From Acidobacteriota bacterium (GTDB taxonomy: Bacteria > Acidobacteriota > Terriglobia > UBA7540): a stretch of 64,000 bases of DNA. This document shows, piece by piece, positions 17,250 through 26,592 of this stretch. The notes under the pieces were generated by a model. It did no database searches. It was given only the letters and a program-made list of their open reading frames with translations, and had not been told where the DNA came from. Within the stretch, counting starts at the first letter, position 1. Every line of letters begins with the position of its first letter. Both the position numbers and the translations under genes were made by a program. Where the stretch lies: assembly GCA_021838785.1 (NCBI GenBank), contig JAKCCV010000005.1, positions 62,001-126,000 of the forward strand. The letters are read 5' to 3'.

Positions 17250-17972
17250 ATGAAATCGAAGCGATATCTCCTGACCACCGCAATCGTCATGCTGTGTGGC
17301 GCGCTTGCCGGCTGTCACAGCGCGTCCAAGACCTCGACCTCATCGCAGAGCCAGCAGCCCAGCAACTCAACCGAAGCTTCCGCGAATTCAAATCCAAACT
17401 CGTATCCCTCGGAGGCTGCTGCGAGCACGACCTATGACCAGCCGCAACAAGTAATTTCCTACACGGTGCCGAGCGGCTCGCCCATTGTCGTGCGGCTGGT
17501 GGATAGCCTTGGCTCGGCGATTAGCCGAAGCGGCGAAACGTTTCGCGCCACGGTTGCCCAACCGGTCGTCATGAGCGGCCAAACGGTGATTCCTCAAGGC
17601 GCCGAAGTGACCGGAAGGGTCGTTGCGGCCCGACCCTCCGGCCATCTGGAAACGCCCGCCGAACTGGCGATTGAGCTGACCTCGGTGCGCGTGTACGGCG
17701 CCACCTACAACCTTTACACCTCCGAGCGTGGCTGGCGCGGTGCCTCGCATAAAGGTCACGACGTGAAGTGGATTGGGGCGTTGGCCGGAGGCGGAGCGCT
17801 GCTGGGCGCGCTGGTGGGTCATGGCAAAGGCGCCGCCATTGGCGCAGGTCTCGGCGCCGGGGCGGGCACGGCCACCGCTTATGCGACCGGCAAGAAGGAT
17901 ATCTATTTGCCTTCTGAAACCGAAATTCGCTTTACCCTTCGCCGGTCTTTAACGATCAGCCAAGGCGGTTAA
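17250..17972 (+). CDS. Glycine-zipper lipoprotein
   Basis: Probable outer-membrane or periplasmic lipoprotein, 240 residues, function unknown. The lipobox LAGC places the modified cysteine at residue 22. A Ser/Asn/Gln-rich linker follows to about residue 65, then VPSGSPIVVRLVDSLGSAIS, VIPQGAEVTGRVV, a glycine zipper near 175-210 (ALAGGGALLGALVGHGKG) and YLPSETEIRFTL at the end. Those blocks align in order with the exported protein at 6019-6840. GGAGG lies six bases before the ATG. Confidence 0.85.
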   Translation: MKSKRYLLTTAIVMLCGALAGCHSASKTSTSSQSQQPSNSTEASANSNPNSYPSEAAASTTYDQPQQVISYTVPSGSPIVVRLVDSLGSAISRSGETFRATVAQPVVMSGQTVIPQGAEVTGRVVAARPSGHLETPAELAIELTSVRVYGATYNLYTSERGWRGASHKGHDVKWIGALAGGGALLGALVGHGKGAAIGAGLGAGAGTATAYATGKKDIYLPSETEIRFTLRRSLTISQGG

Positions 17973-18076
17973 TCTCACAGCGACGGGGCGGCAGCGCGAA
18001 CCGTTTCTCGCAACTTCGCGGTCAATGGCGAGCCTTCTTTGAAAGCGAACCGGAGCGGGGAAATTATCGGCCACGG

Positions 18077-18913
18077 CTAACGCAACAATTCCTCAAGGCG
18101 CGTAGCCTGATCGGTCTTTTCGTCGCGGTACTTGATGATGACGGGCGTGTAAAGCGAAAGGCCAAGCTGTTGTCCCGGACCGTTCCGAATGGCGCGCGCG
18201 CCGGGGACAACCACCGCGCCGGCCGGGATGATTAAGGGTTGGTCGCCCTCGCGTCGGTAGATTCGCTCACGAACCAGATCGTACACCGGGGTTGAGCCGG
18301 TCAAGATGGTTCCGGCTGCCAGAACCGCTCCTTTCTGCACGATGGCCCCTTCATAAACGCCGCAATTGCCGCCCACCAAAACGTCGTCTTCAATAATCAC
18401 CGGCAAGGCCCCCACGGGTTCCAGCACGCCGCCAATCTGCGCTCCGGCGGAGAGATGGCATCGCTTGCCAATCTGGGCGCAGGAGCCTACGAGCGCGTGG
18501 GAATCAATCAACGTGCCGTCGTCCACGTAGGCCCCGGCGTTGACGTACATCGGCGGCATAGCCACCACATCCTTGCCAATATAGCAGCCGTCGCGGATCG
18601 AAGACCCACCCGGCACCACCCGCGCGTTGTGCGTTGGCGGAATCCTCTTGAGTGGGAACGTATGCTTATCGCGGAACTGCGAGCCGTCGGCGGGAAATTC
18701 GACAAGGCGCCCGATGCGGAAGCCCAACAGCAATCCCTTTTTCACCCAGCTATGGACTCGCCAACCGGTGGGCGAGGTGGGGTCAGGCTCAGCAGCGCGG
18801 ACGCGACCGTCATTCAGCGCTTCCTTCAACTCCGCAAAGGCTGCAAAATACTCTTCGCCAAACTCGCGGCCTTGGCGGGCAAAAAGCTCCTCAATCCGAT
18901 GCGCAAGTTCCAT
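18077..18913 (-). CDS. dapD: Tetrahydrodipicolinate N-succinyltransferase
   Basis: Lysine and diaminopimelate pathway: succinyl-CoA-dependent acylation of tetrahydrodipicolinate. 278 residues, trimeric left-handed beta-helix family. An N-terminal helical domain (about 1-100) is followed by hexapeptide repeats such as [37 protein letters not shown] and [15 protein letters not shown], characteristic of DapD. It stands alone; its start codon lies back to back with the upstream end of the mazG frame. Confidence 0.94.
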   Translation of the reverse strand: MELAHRIEELFARQGREFGEEYFAAFAELKEALNDGRVRAAEPDPTSPTGWRVHSWVKKGLLLGFRIGRLVEFPADGSQFRDKHTFPLKRIPPTHNARVVPGGSSIRDGCYIGKDVVAMPPMYVNAGAYVDDGTLIDSHALVGSCAQIGKRCHLSAGAQIGGVLEPVGALPVIIEDDVLVGGNCGVYEGAIVQKGAVLAAGTILTGSTPVYDLVRERIYRREGDQPLIIPAGAVVVPGARAIRNGPGQQLGLSLYTPVIIKYRDEKTDQATRLEELLR

Positions 18914-19055
18914 GCAGAGAATCTATCACACCTTGCACCGAACCGTTGCGCGCGGCCGCCGTCACTCGCCTGCTTTTCTCGCTGAAGCATTTCAATGCCA
19001 GCCGGAAAGCCGATGTGCCAAGGCAATCCCGCCGGGCGGCGTCGGTTGCCAGGGC

Positions 19056-19949
19056 TTGGGCAGACTTGATAGATTACTTGTCCTGAACGGTGAGGGCGCT
19101 GAACCCCATGCCGACCGCAGCGCGGCGGGGCGGCGCCCAAGAAAGGCAACGCTGGCCGGCAACTCCATTCAAAGGCTGATTGAGCTTGCGGCTTATCTGC
19201 GAGGGCCGCAGGGGTGTCCGTGGGATCGTGCCCAGGATTATGATTCGGTCAAAGGTCTATTGCTGGAAGAAGCCTATGAGGTCATTGATGCGCTCGATAG
19301 CCGCGACTTTGACGCATTTGAAGACGAATTAGGGGACTTGCTTTTTCAAGTGGTTTTTTATTCGCGCCTCGCCGAAGAGGAGGGGAGATTTGGTTTTGAT
19401 GATGTCGTTGAGCGCATCTGCGACAAGCTCATCAGGCGGCATCCTCACGTGTTTGGAGACCAGCGCGCCAAGACGCCCGCGGAGGCGCTGGCGAGTTGGA
19501 CAGCCGTGAAGGAAAAAGAACTTGCGCGGCCGCGCGGGAGCCATGCCGAGGCTTCACTTCTGGACGGAATCCCGGCAGCGCTTCCTGCAACGCTCCAGGC
19601 TCAAGAACTCGGCCTCCGCGCCGCCCAGGCGGGATTTGATTGGAAGCAGTCATCCGAGGTCCTCAAAAAGGCTCGCGAAGAAATCGCCGAACTGGAAGCT
19701 GAGCTGGCCAAATCCCCGGCCGACAAGAAGCGAGTGGAAGAGGAGATCGGCGATTTGCTGTTCACTTTGGCGAATCTGGCGCGGCACGTCGGGACGGACG
19801 CCGAGAGTTGTCTGCGCTCGGCGAATCGGAAATTCACGCGGCGATTTCAATCGCTGGAGCGCGAAGCGGCGCGTCGCGGTCGGGGCCTGCGAGAGCTCGG
19901 CTCTGAAGCGATGGAACGGCTCTGGGAGTCCGTGAAGGAAGGCGAGTGA
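19056..19949 (+). CDS. mazG: Nucleoside triphosphate pyrophosphohydrolase MazG (start uncertain)
   Basis: House-cleaning enzyme hydrolysing (d)NTPs to monophosphates. Two MazG domains: YLRGPQGCPWDRAQDYDSVK, EEAYEVIDAL and EDELGDLLFQVVFYSRLAEE in the first; KKAREEIAELEAEL and EEEIGDLLFTLANLARHVG in the second, each with the ExxE-ExxD magnesium pattern. The start is unclear: alignment begins near NSIQRLIELA (about 19164), the only in-frame start codons upstream are TTG at 19056 and ATG at 18912, which overlaps the dapD start. TTG 19056 is a compromise. Its stop overlaps the start of the next gene (GTGA). Confidence 0.9.
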   Translation: MGRLDRLLVLNGEGAEPHADRSAAGRRPRKATLAGNSIQRLIELAAYLRGPQGCPWDRAQDYDSVKGLLLEEAYEVIDALDSRDFDAFEDELGDLLFQVVFYSRLAEEEGRFGFDDVVERICDKLIRRHPHVFGDQRAKTPAEALASWTAVKEKELARPRGSHAEASLLDGIPAALPATLQAQELGLRAAQAGFDWKQSSEVLKKAREEIAELEAELAKSPADKKRVEEEIGDLLFTLANLARHVGTDAESCLRSANRKFTRRFQSLEREAARRGRGLRELGSEAMERLWESVKEGE

Positions 19950-20674
19950 GGAACTCGATTCGAGGATGCGAAAGCGTGGAGGAGCTTGAGGCCTGCGTCC
20001 GCTTGCAGCAGGAGATTTGGGGCTATTCGGAGCGCGAGGCTTATCCGGTCAGGCTGCTGGTCAACTTGGCGCGGGTCGGAGGAAGCACCCTCGGCGCCTT
20101 TACGCCGGCGGGCGAGCTGGTGGGGTTTGTCGTCTCCATGCCGGCGTGGCGCGGCCGGCGACGCTATTTCCACTCCCTCGCCCTGGGCGTGAAATCGGGA
20201 TACGAGAATCAGGGCGTGGGACGCAGCCTGAAACTCGCGCAGCGCAAGCTGGCCTTGAAAGAAGGGATTGATCTGATTGAGTGGACGTTCGATCCGCTGC
20301 GCGCCAAAAACGCCTTCTTCAACCTGGAGCGCCTGGGAGCGATTTCGCGCCAATACATTCCCGATTATTACGGTCGGGTGGAAAGCCGATTCCAATTCGG
20401 GCTTCCTTCCGACCGCTTGATTGCCCAATGGCACTTGAATTCGGCGCGCGTGGCGCGGGTTCTCTCGGGCGGGTTGGCGCGCGCGGTCAAAAAAGCTCCG
20501 GCGGCCGAGGTGGCGATTCCGAGCGACTGGGACGCGCTTGGCGCCTCCCATCCGCAGCGCCTCATCGAGTGGCAAGCGAAGGTGCGCCGCGAGCTCCAGC
20601 GCTGGTTTGCCAAGCGGTTGGCCATCACCGGTTTCAGGCGTGGGCCGGAAATCTCTTATTATTTGCTCGATTAA
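19946..20674 (+). CDS. GNAT-family acyltransferase paired with menC/NSAR
   Basis: Predicted N-acyltransferase, 242 residues, resembling the COG3375 type. ACVRLQQEIWGY at the start, LGAFTPAGELVGFVVSMPAW, then the acyl-CoA-binding segment YENQGVGRSLKLAQR (near residues 91-105) and TFDPLRAKNAFFNLERLGA. The GTG start overlaps the mazG stop, and menC follows by 15 bases. In Geobacillus and relatives a GNAT N-succinyltransferase sits beside an N-succinylamino acid racemase of the MenC family, so acylation of D-amino acids is the leading idea (established for that pairing elsewhere; inference here). Confidence 0.8.
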   Translation: MRNSIRGCESVEELEACVRLQQEIWGYSEREAYPVRLLVNLARVGGSTLGAFTPAGELVGFVVSMPAWRGRRRYFHSLALGVKSGYENQGVGRSLKLAQRKLALKEGIDLIEWTFDPLRAKNAFFNLERLGAISRQYIPDYYGRVESRFQFGLPSDRLIAQWHLNSARVARVLSGGLARAVKKAPAAEVAIPSDWDALGASHPQRLIEWQAKVRRELQRWFAKRLAITGFRRGPEISYYLLD

Positions 20675-20689
20675 GCGCGCGGTTGAGAG

Positions 20690-21796
20690 ATGCGAATAGA
20701 TAAAATCGAACTCCGGGAAATTCGCATGCCGCTCGTCCATTTCTTTGAGACGAGCTTTGGCCGGACCACCGAGCGCCGCATTGTTCTCGTGCAGGTGATG
20801 GCGGAGGGCCTCACCGGCTGGGGCGAGGTGACGTGCGGCGAAAAACCCTTTTACAGCTACGAGACCCCGGAAACCGCCTGGCACATTCTGCGCGACTTTC
20901 TCATCCCTTGGACACTTCACCGGAAATGGGAATCGGCGTCGGAAGTGGCGGACTGTTTCCGCCCGGTGCGCGGCCACAACATGGCCAAAGCGGCGCTCGA
21001 AAACGCGCTCTGGGACATCGAAGCGCAGCAAAAGGGCCTGCCGCTCGCCCAACTCGTGGACGGCACGCGGTCGGAGATTCCCTGCGGCGTGTCCATTGGA
21101 ATCCAGAATTCGGTGGAAGATCTCTTGGCGAAGATTGAGAAGGAATGCGCCGCGGGATATCAGCGCATCAAGGTGAAAATCAAACCGGGATGGGACCTGG
21201 AGGTGATGGAACGCATCCGGACGAAATTTTCCTCCCTGCCGCTGATGGCGGATGCCAACTCGGCTTACACGTTGGCGGACGTGGAGCGGCTGAAGCGCCT
21301 GGACCGCTTCAACCTGATGATGATCGAGCAGCCACTCGGTTGGGATGACCTGCTCGACCATGCTCGGTTGCAGAGCGAACTTTCCACGCCCATCTGCTTG
21401 GATGAATCCATTCACAGCCCCGACGACGCAAGAAAAGCCATCGAGATTGGCGCGTGCCGGATCATCAACATTAAGCTGGGGCGCGTCGGCGGGTTCACTT
21501 CGGCAAAGCGACTGCACGACCTCTGCCGGGCCAACGGCATCCCCGTCTGGTGCGGCGGGATGTTGGAATCGGGCGTCGGGCGCGCCCACAACGTGGCCCT
21601 CTCTGCGTTGCCGGGGTTTACGCTGCCGGGCGACATCTCGGCCAGCGCCCGCTACTGGAGCCGCGACATCATTGACCCGGAGGTTGAAGTCACGACGCAC
21701 GGAACGATTCGCGTGCCGGAAACGCCCGGTCTCGGCTACACGCCCAATCTTGCACGGATGGAGCCGCTCACCGCGCGGAGGGAGAGTTTTGGATAA
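20690..21796 (+). CDS. menC: o-Succinylbenzoate synthase / N-succinylamino acid racemase (enolase superfamily)
   Basis: Muconate-lactonising branch of the enolase superfamily, 368 residues. The catalytic residues can be placed: K161xK163, magnesium ligands D188, E213 and D238, and general base K262. The sequence belongs to the OSBS/NSAR group, where one protein may make o-succinylbenzoate for menaquinone or racemise N-succinyl amino acids. No other men genes are here, while a GNAT gene lies directly upstream and an amino-acid-type exporter overlaps the end, so the racemase role should be considered seriously. Confidence 0.88.
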   Translation: MRIDKIELREIRMPLVHFFETSFGRTTERRIVLVQVMAEGLTGWGEVTCGEKPFYSYETPETAWHILRDFLIPWTLHRKWESASEVADCFRPVRGHNMAKAALENALWDIEAQQKGLPLAQLVDGTRSEIPCGVSIGIQNSVEDLLAKIEKECAAGYQRIKVKIKPGWDLEVMERIRTKFSSLPLMADANSAYTLADVERLKRLDRFNLMMIEQPLGWDDLLDHARLQSELSTPICLDESIHSPDDARKAIEIGACRIINIKLGRVGGFTSAKRLHDLCRANGIPVWCGGMLESGVGRAHNVALSALPGFTLPGDISASARYWSRDIIDPEVEVTTHGTIRVPETPGLGYTPNLARMEPLTARRESFG

Positions 21797-22763
21797 GCTC
21801 GCTCCGGCGGCGCCGTCGTGGTGGGAAGCGGCGCGCCATCGCCACGGACTGATGTACGCCGCCATGACGCTGGTCGTCACCTTTTGGGCGGCCAACATGG
21901 TGGCGGGCAAATATGCCCTGCGAGGGTTCAGCTCCGTGGCGCTGGCGCAACTGCGCGTGGCGGGCGCGGCGCTCATTTATGCGATGGCCTATCTGGCTCG
22001 CCAGCCGCGTCCGTCGCTTCGCCTCACGCGCCGTGAGTGGATCTTCTACGGCGTCACCGCCCTCACGGGCGTTACCCTGAACCAATTATTTTTTATTGGC
22101 GGCCTGGCGCGAAGCTCCGTGGCCCACACCGGCTTGATCGTGGCGCTCGGGCCCGTGATGGTGCTGGTCCTTGCGTGGATGATGCGCCTCGAAGCCATGA
22201 CGGCGCTCAAGCTCACGGGCATCGTGATTTCCTTCGCCGGCGTCGGCGTGCTGACCGCCGTGCGGGAGCCTGGGCCGAGCAACGGGAGCTGGGTTGGGGA
22301 CTTGATTTTGCTCGCGGGCACGGCGGTTTTTTCCTATTACACCATCCTCATGAAGGAAGCGGCGGAGCACTTGGATGAGCTCTCGTTGAGTTTCCTCACC
22401 TTCGGCTTGGGCGCCGTCATGATGTTGCCGTTGGCCGTTGAGGCGCTCTCGAAAACACGATGGACCGCCATCCCCGCGACGGCTTATGCGGCGCTGGCCT
22501 TTATGATTGTGCTCGGCACGGTGGTTCCCTATCTTCTCTTTGCTTACTCCATGAACGGTCTTTCCGCCTCCAGGGTGGCGGCATTTAATTATTTGCAACC
22601 GGTCATTGCCACCGGGCTGGCCGTCTGGCTGTTGGCGGAGAAGTTGACGCTTAAAACCGTCGCGGGTGGAGCGTTGATTCTCGTGGGCGTGTACCTGACC
22701 GAACGAGAGCAAGGAGAAAAACCGCTGCCCGCGGAAAAACAAACGCTCCGGCTATGGGCTTGA
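21789..22763 (+). CDS. EamA/DMT-family transporter
   Basis: Inner-membrane metabolite exporter of the drug/metabolite superfamily, 324 residues with ten predicted helices in two EamA repeats (helices begin near LMYAAMTLVVTFWAANMVAG and DLILLAGTAVFSYYTIL). The start is a TTG at 21789 with GGAGGGAG just upstream and an 8-base overlap with menC; the longer upstream frame is a shadow of menC. Some family members export amino acids, which suits the GNAT-NSAR context, but the substrate is not evident from sequence. Confidence 0.88.
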   Translation: MDKLAPAAPSWWEAARHRHGLMYAAMTLVVTFWAANMVAGKYALRGFSSVALAQLRVAGAALIYAMAYLARQPRPSLRLTRREWIFYGVTALTGVTLNQLFFIGGLARSSVAHTGLIVALGPVMVLVLAWMMRLEAMTALKLTGIVISFAGVGVLTAVREPGPSNGSWVGDLILLAGTAVFSYYTILMKEAAEHLDELSLSFLTFGLGAVMMLPLAVEALSKTRWTAIPATAYAALAFMIVLGTVVPYLLFAYSMNGLSASRVAAFNYLQPVIATGLAVWLLAEKLTLKTVAGGALILVGVYLTEREQGEKPLPAEKQTLRLWA

Positions 22764-22840
22764 GCGGAGACCGGTGCCCGCCTCAAACGACGCCGACCTT
22801 GGCTCGACGCGACCAGGCAAAGCGGCCGCCTTCCGTGGGG

Positions 22841-23539
22841 TCAAGCTTCTACCATGCGACGACGGCGCTTGGGAAAGATGAGCGCCAAAATCATCCCCGC
22901 AATAAAGCCGCCAACGTGCGCCCACCACGCCACGCCTCCTCCTGTGGCCGACTCAATCGAGAGCATCTGAAATCCCGTCACAAATTGAATCAAAAACCAA
23001 TAGCCCAGAATGAGGATGGCGGGGATTTGGAACGTCCAAAAAATAATCAGCAGCGGAATCAGCGTGGTGATGCGGGCTGTGGGAAAACTCACCAAATACG
23101 CTCCCAAAATGCCGGCAATGGCGCCGCTCGCGCCGATGGTGGGGATCGGTGAGCCGGGGTTCATCACGATGTCGGAGAGAGCGGCCACAGCCCCGCAAAG
23201 GAAATACATCAGCAGAAAGTTGCCGTGCCCGTAACGGTCTTCAACGCTCCGGCCAAAAACGAAAAGGAAGAGCATGTTGCCAATCAAATGGAGCCAACCG
23301 GCGTGCAAAAACATCGAGGTGAAAATGGGACCGAAAAACGCCACCGGGTGAGCGGGCGTCACGGCGTGGGGTCCCGTGTAAAGAGCCGGAATCAGACCGT
23401 TGACCCTAATAAAGCGGTTGAGGCGACGGCCGAGCGACAACTCGAATAAAAAAACGTAAGTGTTGGCAAGAATCAAGAGCAGGGTGACGTACCAGAACGT
23501 CTGACGACGGATGTGGTCGTTGAGTGGGATCGGAATCAT
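22841..23539 (-). CDS. Rhomboid-family intramembrane serine protease
   Basis: Polytopic inner-membrane protease cutting transmembrane helices. 232 residues, six predicted helices. The dyad is visible: S138 in GASGAIAG and H208 in WWAHVGGF, with the conserved H79/H84/N88 cluster in FLHAGWLHLIGNMLFLF. Convergent with eamA and divergent from glcD. Substrate unknown. Confidence 0.92.
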   Translation of the reverse strand: MIPIPLNDHIRRQTFWYVTLLLILANTYVFLFELSLGRRLNRFIRVNGLIPALYTGPHAVTPAHPVAFFGPIFTSMFLHAGWLHLIGNMLFLFVFGRSVEDRYGHGNFLLMYFLCGAVAALSDIVMNPGSPIPTIGASGAIAGILGAYLVSFPTARITTLIPLLIIFWTFQIPAILILGYWFLIQFVTGFQMLSIESATGGGVAWWAHVGGFIAGMILALIFPKRRRRMVEA

Positions 23540-23658
23540 AAAAGCGGGATTTTACCCCGAGCCGTCACCGCCGCCCAAAACGAACTTGCGGCCAGCCACC
23601 GAGGCAACGATGCCCCGGCCGCGTCGCCGCGCCGGAAACGCGCGACGCCATCCTTACA

Positions 23659-23688
23659 TTGACCGCCTTTGGGGCGCTTGGCTATACT
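23659..23688 (+). promoter_or_regulatory. Probable sigma70 promoter of glcDEF-acs
   Basis: TTGACC (23659-23664) and TATACT (23683-23688), 18 bases apart, each one mismatch from consensus. The expected start near 23695 leaves a leader of about 100 bases before glcD. Confidence 0.6.
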
Positions 23689-23792
23689 CGGTAGGCGAGC
23701 TACGACAAGCGGTCCGCGCATCCTTTTCGCCAGGCGGGCGCGGAGCGAACCGGCGCGCCCGCTCACTTGCCGAGTCTCGCCGGAACCCACCC

Positions 23793-25214
23793 ATGAACCC
23801 GCCTCCGCTAGTTCGGGATTTAATCCGCGCCACAAGCCGTCAAGCGGTGCTGTGGCGGAAAGAAGATCTGCTGCTTTACGAATACGACGCCCTCTCGGCG
23901 CTGCGGCAGCCGGAGGCCGTCGTCTTTCCGACCTCGACCCAAGAAGTCGTGCGGGTCATCCGCGTGGCCGCGCGGCACGGCCTCCCGGTCATTCCCCGGG
24001 GCGCCGGCACCGGCTTGAGTGGCGGCGCGACCGTCGCCCAGCGTGGAATAGTGGTCGGCTTTTCACGGATGAATAAGATTGTCGAGATAGACCTTGAAAA
24101 CCAACGGGCTCGCGTGCAGCCCGGCGTGGTGAACCTGGACCTTTCGGCCGCCGTGAGCGACGCGGGTTATTATTTTGCTCCCGACCCGTCCAGCCAAAAG
24201 GCGTGTACGGTGGGCGGCAACGTGGCGGAGAATTCGGGCGGCCCGCACACGCTCGCCTACGGCGTCACGACGAATCACGTGTTGGGTTTGGAGGTCGTGC
24301 TGCCGGACGGCAACGTGGTTCACACGGGGGCGAAGTTTTGGGATCGGCCGGGTTATGACCTGACGGGCTTGCTGGTGGGTTCGGAAGGAACTCTCGGCAT
24401 CGTCACGGAGATTACCGTGCGCCTCTCCCGCTTGCCGGAAGCGGTGAACACGCTCGTGGCCATTTATGACCGGGTAAGTGACGCCACGCAAACCGTCGCC
24501 GCCATCACCGCTCGCGGCATCACGCCGGCCGCGCTCGAAATGATGGACGGCTTCACCTTGCGGGCCGTTGAGGCGGCCACCCATGCCGGCTACCCCACCG
24601 ATTCGGCGGCCGTGCTGCTCATCGAGGTAGAGGGGTTGCGAGAGGCGGTCGAGGAGCAAACAGAAACCATTGAGGCCGTCTGCCGAGAGCATTCGGCGCG
24701 TGAGATTCGCCGCGCCCATAGCGCCGAGGAGCGTGCCCTGCTCTGGAAAGGCCGCAAGAACGCTTTTGGCGCGCTCGGCCGCATCGCGCCCAACTACTAC
24801 GTCCAGGACGGCGTCATCCCGCGCACCCGCTTGCCGGAAATGCTGGAATATACCGCCGAGGTTGAAAAAAAATATGAACTCCGCATCGGCAACATCTTTC
24901 ATGCCGGCGACGGTAATCTCCATCCGCTCATTATGTTTGACGCCCGCGATCCCTCGCAATGCGAGCGCGTCGGCCGAGCCGCCAAGGATTTGATGGTGAA
25001 GTGCGTGGAAATGGGCGGCTCCATTACCGGCGAACACGGCGTGGGCGTCGAGAAGAACGAGCTGATGCCTCTGCTTTTTTCCGACGATGATTTGGCCATG
25101 CTGCGGCGCATCAAAGAAGTTTTCAATCCCTTGGGGCTTCTCAATCCCGGCAAGGTTCTGCCCACCGGAAAGATTTGCGGTGAGCTGAGGGTGCAGGCGA
25201 GCGTGGGAGCGTAG
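23793..25214 (+). CDS. glcD: Glycolate oxidase FAD subunit
   Basis: FAD-linked subunit of glycolate oxidase, oxidising glycolate to glyoxylate. 473 residues. PCMH-type FAD domain: VVFPTSTQEVVRVIR, IPRGAGTGLSGGA, VGGNVAENSGGPHTLAYG, LLVGSEGTLGIVTEI; C-terminal cap with HAGDGNLHP and GSITGEHGVGVEK, typical of GlcD. The ATG at 23793 fits the family start; the upstream extension is not conserved-looking. The stop is one base from glcE. Confidence 0.94.
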   Translation: MNPPPLVRDLIRATSRQAVLWRKEDLLLYEYDALSALRQPEAVVFPTSTQEVVRVIRVAARHGLPVIPRGAGTGLSGGATVAQRGIVVGFSRMNKIVEIDLENQRARVQPGVVNLDLSAAVSDAGYYFAPDPSSQKACTVGGNVAENSGGPHTLAYGVTTNHVLGLEVVLPDGNVVHTGAKFWDRPGYDLTGLLVGSEGTLGIVTEITVRLSRLPEAVNTLVAIYDRVSDATQTVAAITARGITPAALEMMDGFTLRAVEAATHAGYPTDSAAVLLIEVEGLREAVEEQTETIEAVCREHSAREIRRAHSAEERALLWKGRKNAFGALGRIAPNYYVQDGVIPRTRLPEMLEYTAEVEKKYELRIGNIFHAGDGNLHPLIMFDARDPSQCERVGRAAKDLMVKCVEMGGSITGEHGVGVEKNELMPLLFSDDDLAMLRRIKEVFNPLGLLNPGKVLPTGKICGELRVQASVGA

Positions 25215-25215
25215 C

Positions 25216-26565
25216 ATGGCGAGCAGCGTCCAAAGCGCTCATATGGAATTGGCGGCGTGGGTGGGTTCGGACCACCTGAGCGATGACCCGGCCGTCTGCC
25301 GCGCCGCGGCCGTGGATGGGAAAGCGCCCGCGCTGGTGGTTTATCCTTCGACGGCCGAGGAAGTGGCGGGCATCCTGAGAATCGCCGCCACGGCCGGGCT
25401 TACCGTGATTCCTTTTCGGAATCGAACCCAGTTGGACATTGGCAATCCGCCGGAGCGTTATGATGTCGGGCTTTCGCTCAAGGAGATGAACAACGTTTGG
25501 CACTATGAGCCGTCCGACCTAACGATCTCGGTCGAGCCGGGCATGAAGCTCGGCGACCTCCAATATTTGGCGGCGCAGGACCATCTGTGGCTTCCTCTTG
25601 ATCCCCCGGGGGGCGTCAAGGCGAGCTTGGGCGGGACGTTGGCCACCAACGCCACCGGGCCGCTGGGGCACGGTTACGGCTCGCCCCGCGACGTGGTTCT
25701 CGGCATGAAAATCGCAACCACGGAAGGAAAAATTATCAAGACGGGCGGACGAGTGGTCAAAAATGTGGCCGGATACGACCTGGCAAAACTTCTCATCGGT
25801 TCTTACGGGACGCTAGGCGTGATTGTGGAAGCGAACCTTAAGCTATACCCTCTGCCGCGCCAACGCGCCACCTACGTTCTTCGGGCCAAAAGCCTCGGCA
25901 TGGCTCGGGAATTGAGGCGGTGCATTCTTGCGACGCCCCTCCATTTCCTTCGCTTTCTCCTCGTCAACCCTGCCGGTGCCCGATGGCTGCGCCAGGGCAC
26001 GCCGCTAGCTGTCGAATCCACGAAACCTGAAATATGGATGGAGGCAGGCGGCTCGGAGCGGGTCCTCGAGAGAACGCAAAAATCGCTGGAAGATCTATGC
26101 AGGGAAGCCGGGGTAAGCGTAGAAACGTGCGGCGGCGCCGAGGCGGAGAGCGTTTGGAATCGTGCCTCTGAATTTCGCCATGCTGTCGTCGAGGCCCAGC
26201 CCGGCACCGTCGTGGTGAGGGCCAGCTTGCCCATCGCCGCGTGTGAAGAATTCCTGAGCGCGGCGCAACAGGAAGCCGAAAGCGCCGAGTTTGCCGCCCT
26301 TGGCTCGCCGGGCGTCGGAACCGTCCATGCCGCGATTTCCGGCTATCGAGACCTCGGCGACGCAGGCTCAACCATCCGACGACTGCGACAATCGGCTCGG
26401 AGCTTCGGCGGCGCGCTGGTGGTGGAGCGCTGCCCGGTGGCGCTCAAGGCGCCGCTGGACGTTTGGGGCGATCCCGGGGATGATTTTGATCTCATGCGGA
26501 AAATCAAGGCCGCTTGGGACCCTCAACGAACTCTCGCTCCCGGAAGAATGATCGGCCGCATTTAG
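25216..26565 (+). CDS. glcE: Glycolate oxidase FAD-binding subunit
   Basis: Second flavoprotein-like subunit of the GlcDEF complex, 449 residues. It repeats the PCMH pattern in weaker form (VVYPSTAEEVAGILRIA, DPPGGVKASLGGTLATNATG, KNVAGYDLAKLLIGSYGTLG). It is longer than many GlcE proteins (about 350-420) because of a divergent middle region. It begins one base after glcD and ends 27 bases before glcF, so the three genes are co-translated. Confidence 0.92.
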   Translation: MASSVQSAHMELAAWVGSDHLSDDPAVCRAAAVDGKAPALVVYPSTAEEVAGILRIAATAGLTVIPFRNRTQLDIGNPPERYDVGLSLKEMNNVWHYEPSDLTISVEPGMKLGDLQYLAAQDHLWLPLDPPGGVKASLGGTLATNATGPLGHGYGSPRDVVLGMKIATTEGKIIKTGGRVVKNVAGYDLAKLLIGSYGTLGVIVEANLKLYPLPRQRATYVLRAKSLGMARELRRCILATPLHFLRFLLVNPAGARWLRQGTPLAVESTKPEIWMEAGGSERVLERTQKSLEDLCREAGVSVETCGGAEAESVWNRASEFRHAVVEAQPGTVVVRASLPIAACEEFLSAAQQEAESAEFAALGSPGVGTVHAAISGYRDLGDAGSTIRRLRQSARSFGGALVVERCPVALKAPLDVWGDPGDDFDLMRKIKAAWDPQRTLAPGRMIGRI

Positions 26566-26592
26566 GGAGCCTTTCGTGCCAGGAGGCAGGGC

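Noticed and set aside
19847-21976. 709-codon minus-strand frame
   Set aside because: Antisense shadow of the mazG end, GNAT and menC genes; no domain pattern of its own.
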